From NCBI GenBank assembly GCA_014529385.2, contig CM043960.1:38911281-38975280 (forward strand): a stretch of DNA of 64,000 nucleotides, in the 5' to 3' direction. This DNA is from Adiantum capillus-veneris (lineage: Eukaryota > Streptophyta > Polypodiopsida > Polypodiales > Pteridaceae). Below are positions 61,582-64,000 of this stretch, in pieces. The notes below the pieces were generated by a model, which was not told where the DNA came from, ran no database searches, and worked only from the letters and a program-made list of their open reading frames with translations. Every line of letters starts with the position of its first letter. Positions within the stretch are counted from its first letter, which is position 1. Made by a program: the position numbers and the translations under genes.

Positions 61582-62921
61582 CACTAGAATGGTAACCTAA
61601 CAGGACATAAAAGTGTCCTTTCTGGGTGTTGGGAAAAAATTCCAAAACCATAGTAGATCCACTCATTTTGAAAAATCCTTTCATGAGCTTATAGTTCAAT
61701 AACTACTACATATGGAAAAAATGAGAAACTTGTAACTTTTCTCATCCCATGGTCACTACAAGCCTCCAAAGTTGATGGACCAGTGCATTTTGCCCAAAAC
61801 AGCAATTTCTTACGATTGATTGCATATAAATAAGAGTGGGGATTTTTGTAGGACATGAGATAAAATGCCCCGTTAACTTCAATGGGTTGGTGACCAATAC
61901 ATATGGTTGCTTTTACCTCACTAATTTTTTTTGGGCAAAAAAAATAGGTACAAAAAAGTTGCATTTTTGCCATTCTGCAGACCTATCATCAAAGTTTCTA
62001 TAGTCACGCTCAATACAGATACTATATACATGTTTTCTTAGTTCCCTTTGGGCATTTGGATTCAAAAGGAGCCATGGAGCATGTCAAAAGAATAATGGAT
62101 CTCTTACAATTGGAACCTTGGGGGCAATGATAAAATGCTAAATACAGCAAACATGAAAAATCTGGGTTTAGCATCATGACCTCTAGAAACCCATAGAAAC
62201 TACTCAATATCTAACCAAGTTTGTAGTCTATGATTAGATATGGTTACTACCTACAAAATACATACAATTGGCCTAAGAAACTAGCAATATTGAGAAAGTT
62301 ATACTTGCTACTCTAAAATGTATCGTATTCTTCAACAATCAAAAAACTCAACCATCATCATATACTATGCTATATAGCATATTAGGTCCCCCAAAACTCA
62401 AGGAAGATTAGCTTTATGTTATACATTACACTTACACAATCAAAATTGAACTTGGATATCAAGAAATCCAACAAAAAAATCATAAAAGTGCTAATTTTGG
62501 CCAAAAAAACAGGATTATGCAATTCTTGTAAATTGGTCATAACTTTCAATTTTAACACTTAGCTCTCCCTACAAGCATCAAAACATGTTGAGAACTATGA
62601 AGGCCTAACCTCTAGCCATCTAAACCTCACAAACATGAAGTTTAGAGTGGTATAGTTGCCATAAATTGAAAAAAAGTCAAAAACAGGACCCGTTTTTTCA
62701 CACAGTTTAGATTCAAAAATGTTGTGCAAGAGTAAGGTTAATGGTGAGATCGATACTCAAAAAAAAAATGCTAAGTTTTTTTCAACTCATAAGGCAACTT
62801 TATGGATATATAGCACCTAGAAATTCATTTTCATACTCTTCAAATAATTCAAGAAAAATGGTCACTTAATAAGACACAAAAGTGTCCAAGGACATAAAAG
62901 TGTCCTGTTACCATTCTCGTG
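61582..62921 (-). mobile_element. TIR-B: second copy of the TTAA-flanked element, inverted (1,340 bp)
   Basis: Begins CACTAGAATGGTAAC (61582-61596) and ends GTTACCATTCTCGTG (62907-62921). TTAA is on both sides (61578-61581 and 62922-62925). Aligns end to end with the reverse complement of TIR-A at roughly 95% identity by eye. The doubled subterminal hairpin is at the right end here (62878-62912) and the single one at the left (61605-61621), consistent with inversion. Same two small open frames as TIR-A (62207-62022, 61973-61689), with mostly amino-acid-changing differences. Confidence 0.9.
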
Positions 62922-62925
62922 TTAA

Positions 62926-63221
62926 ACCTGCCCTGCCTATAAACGCGTAGGTCTTTAGGAGTCACCTGACGAGCCCCGCCGGGGGCCCGTTGGGAAAACT
63001 CTTTTTGGGGTAAAGGCACTGCGCCTTTTCCTGGGGCCGGATGTTCATGTCCGGTCACTCGCCCACATGTGTACATTACCTTATTTGTTATATACATATG
63101 AATAAGGATTTCCTCACTACTAAGTCCCTAAGATTGCACCACCCACACTGTCTTGTGATCCTCCCCTTTCTCTCATGCACCGCACCATGCACACACGCAT
63201 CCGTGCACGGGTACACTCACA
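62926..63221 (+). repeat. Probable 5' LTR end of a retroelement leaving the window
   Basis: Locally more GC-rich than its surroundings. Contains short hairpins (AAAGGC-ACTGC-GCCTTT at 63014-63030; CCGGA...TCCGG at about 63037-63054). It ends GGTACACTCACA right before a PBS-like sequence. The start of the LTR was not found and may lie left of TIR-B. Confidence 0.45.
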
Positions 63222-63223
63222 GG

Positions 63224-63235
63224 TGGTATTAGAGC
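63224..63235 (+). other. PBS-like site (tRNA-iMet type)
   Basis: TGGTATTAGAGC, identical to the first 12 bases of the TRG PBS, two bases after an LTR-like CA end. Confidence 0.65.
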
Positions 63236-63236
63236 T

Positions 63237-63467
63237 ATGGCGGCAAATTGCACGCTTGATTTCTCTCCAATGATCGACTCAGAAGTGACGAAGCTTTCCA
63301 GCTATGGCAAAGCTCAGAGCTCAACCTTGAGCTTGGCAGTGGCAACAGATCCAGCACGAATCGGGCAAGATCGCGGATCTTGGCACCCTGGCATGCGCAA
63401 CCCCTCTTGGCTTGGAGGGGATCTTGATGATCCTCTGGAATTGGAGCAAGAAAGAGAGATCTACTAA
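63237..63467 (+). CDS. Possible N-terminus of a retroelement gag
   Basis: The ATG at 63237 overlaps the end of the PBS region and opens MAANCTLDFSPMIDSEVTKL. The 76-codon frame has no recognisable domain and ends with ELEQEREIY. Interpretation as gag start rests only on position after a PBS. It could equally be leader sequence. Confidence 0.3.
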   Translation: MAANCTLDFSPMIDSEVTKLSSYGKAQSSTLSLAVATDPARIGQDRGSWHPGMRNPSWLGGDLDDPLELEQEREIY

Positions 63468-64000
63468 AACTGGGGAATTTGAGCTTGGAAAAGCTTGGGA
63501 ATGGTGGTGATGCTACACAGACACACACCAGTGGGAATGGTGGTGATGCTACACACAAAACCAAAAGGCTAGAACCTTGCAATTGGAGGCAATTGAGGGC
63601 AAGCATAGACAATGCAAAAGTCGAGCATGTCGACAATAAGTAGCTCATAGGCTTGAGCATCAAGCTGTAGACAAGTGCTTGGGAAGGGAAATTGAGGAGG
63701 AGTGTGGTGGCGCACACACACACACACTTGAAGCTCATCAGGTTGAAGTGAATCAGAGAGCATAGGAGCATCAAAGCAAGCAATCAAGCAAACGCTTCGA
63801 GGATACAAAGCTGCAAGGTAAACTCGAGTAGGTGCAATCGGCATGGCAGCTTGAGTAGTGGAGTTGAGAGACTTTGGGGGCAAATGGCAGCCAGATTGTA
63901 GGAGTTTGGTGAGTGCGAGTCCAAGCAGAGCCAGCAGGTTGAGCAGAAGGGGGAAACTGAGGGTACTCTGCAAGAATAGGAATCGGATTGCTGCAGTAAT
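63468..64000. other. Sequence after the PBS, no recognised domain
   Basis: Contains a 28-bp direct repeat (GGGAATGGTGGTGATGCTAC at about 63506 and 63533) and a CA tract near 63715-63727. No capsid motif is seen before the window ends. Confidence 0.4.

Noticed and set aside
1-64000. Host protein-coding genes, tRNA or rRNA genes
   Set aside because: All convincing coding similarity is retroelement gag or pol; tRNA-like matches are primer-binding sites only.

Overview
This 64 kb window reads as plant nuclear heterochromatin from a large-genome seed plant. It is moderately AT-rich, I see no convincing host gene, and nearly every recognisable coding stretch is LTR-retrotransposon gag or pol in various stages of decay, much of it nested. 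The species cannot be told from the sequence. Elements are labelled here G0, CHR, G1, G2, G3, CO1, CO2, TRG, TIR-A and TIR-B.

Layout. 1-3260 (-): 3' part of a decayed Ty3/gypsy element (G0). 4225-12653 (+): a complete chromodomain-bearing Ty3/gypsy element (CHR) with both LTRs, PBS, PPT and a CCCCT target-site duplication. 14672-27190 (-): a large atypical Ty3/gypsy element (G1) whose 5' leader holds a ~280-bp-period array built around the palindrome ATGGATCGCGATCCAT; the array is interrupted by a TTAA-flanked inverted-repeat element (TIR-A). 27881-33318 (+): a Tat-like gypsy element (G3) with a second RNase H and an LTR packed with CT, CA and poly-C tracts. 33319-45282 (-), continuing right of 56450: a second copy of the G1 family (G2), split by two Ty1/copia insertions. 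CO1 (37672-43106, -) destroyed the RT core. CO2 (45283-56445, +, TSD TCATG) lies in the probable LTR. The 5' LTR of CO2 contains a gag-only LTR element (TRG, 45920-51611, TSD TATAT). 56451-61577: largely unrecognised, with a possible gag remnant near 58.6-58.9 kb. 61582-62921: second copy of the TIR element, inverted (TIR-B). 62926-64000: probable end of a 5' LTR, a tRNA-iMet-type PBS, and the start of another retroelement running off the window.

The main candidate for something undescribed is the G1/G2 family. Both copies share (i) a tandem duplication of the integrase N-terminal HHCC zinc module, with the CxxC pairs 379 and 374 bp apart, and (ii) a second retropepsin-like domain with a DIG/DIE active-site variant downstream of integrase; in G1 this is in the same frame as the integrase C-terminus. 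G1 also has (iii) an open 257-codon reading frame of unknown function upstream of gag, and both have (iv) the ~280-bp palindrome array in the leader. TIR-A and TIR-B form a second candidate: about 1.34 kb, 15-bp CACTAG-starting termini, TTAA flanks and asymmetric subterminal hairpins.

LTR boundaries of CHR, CO2 and TRG are firm because target-site duplications can be read directly. CO1 boundaries are read from paired LTRs without a TSD. Outer ends of G0, G1, G2 and G3 (5' side) are not resolved. Translations and mismatch counts were made by eye.
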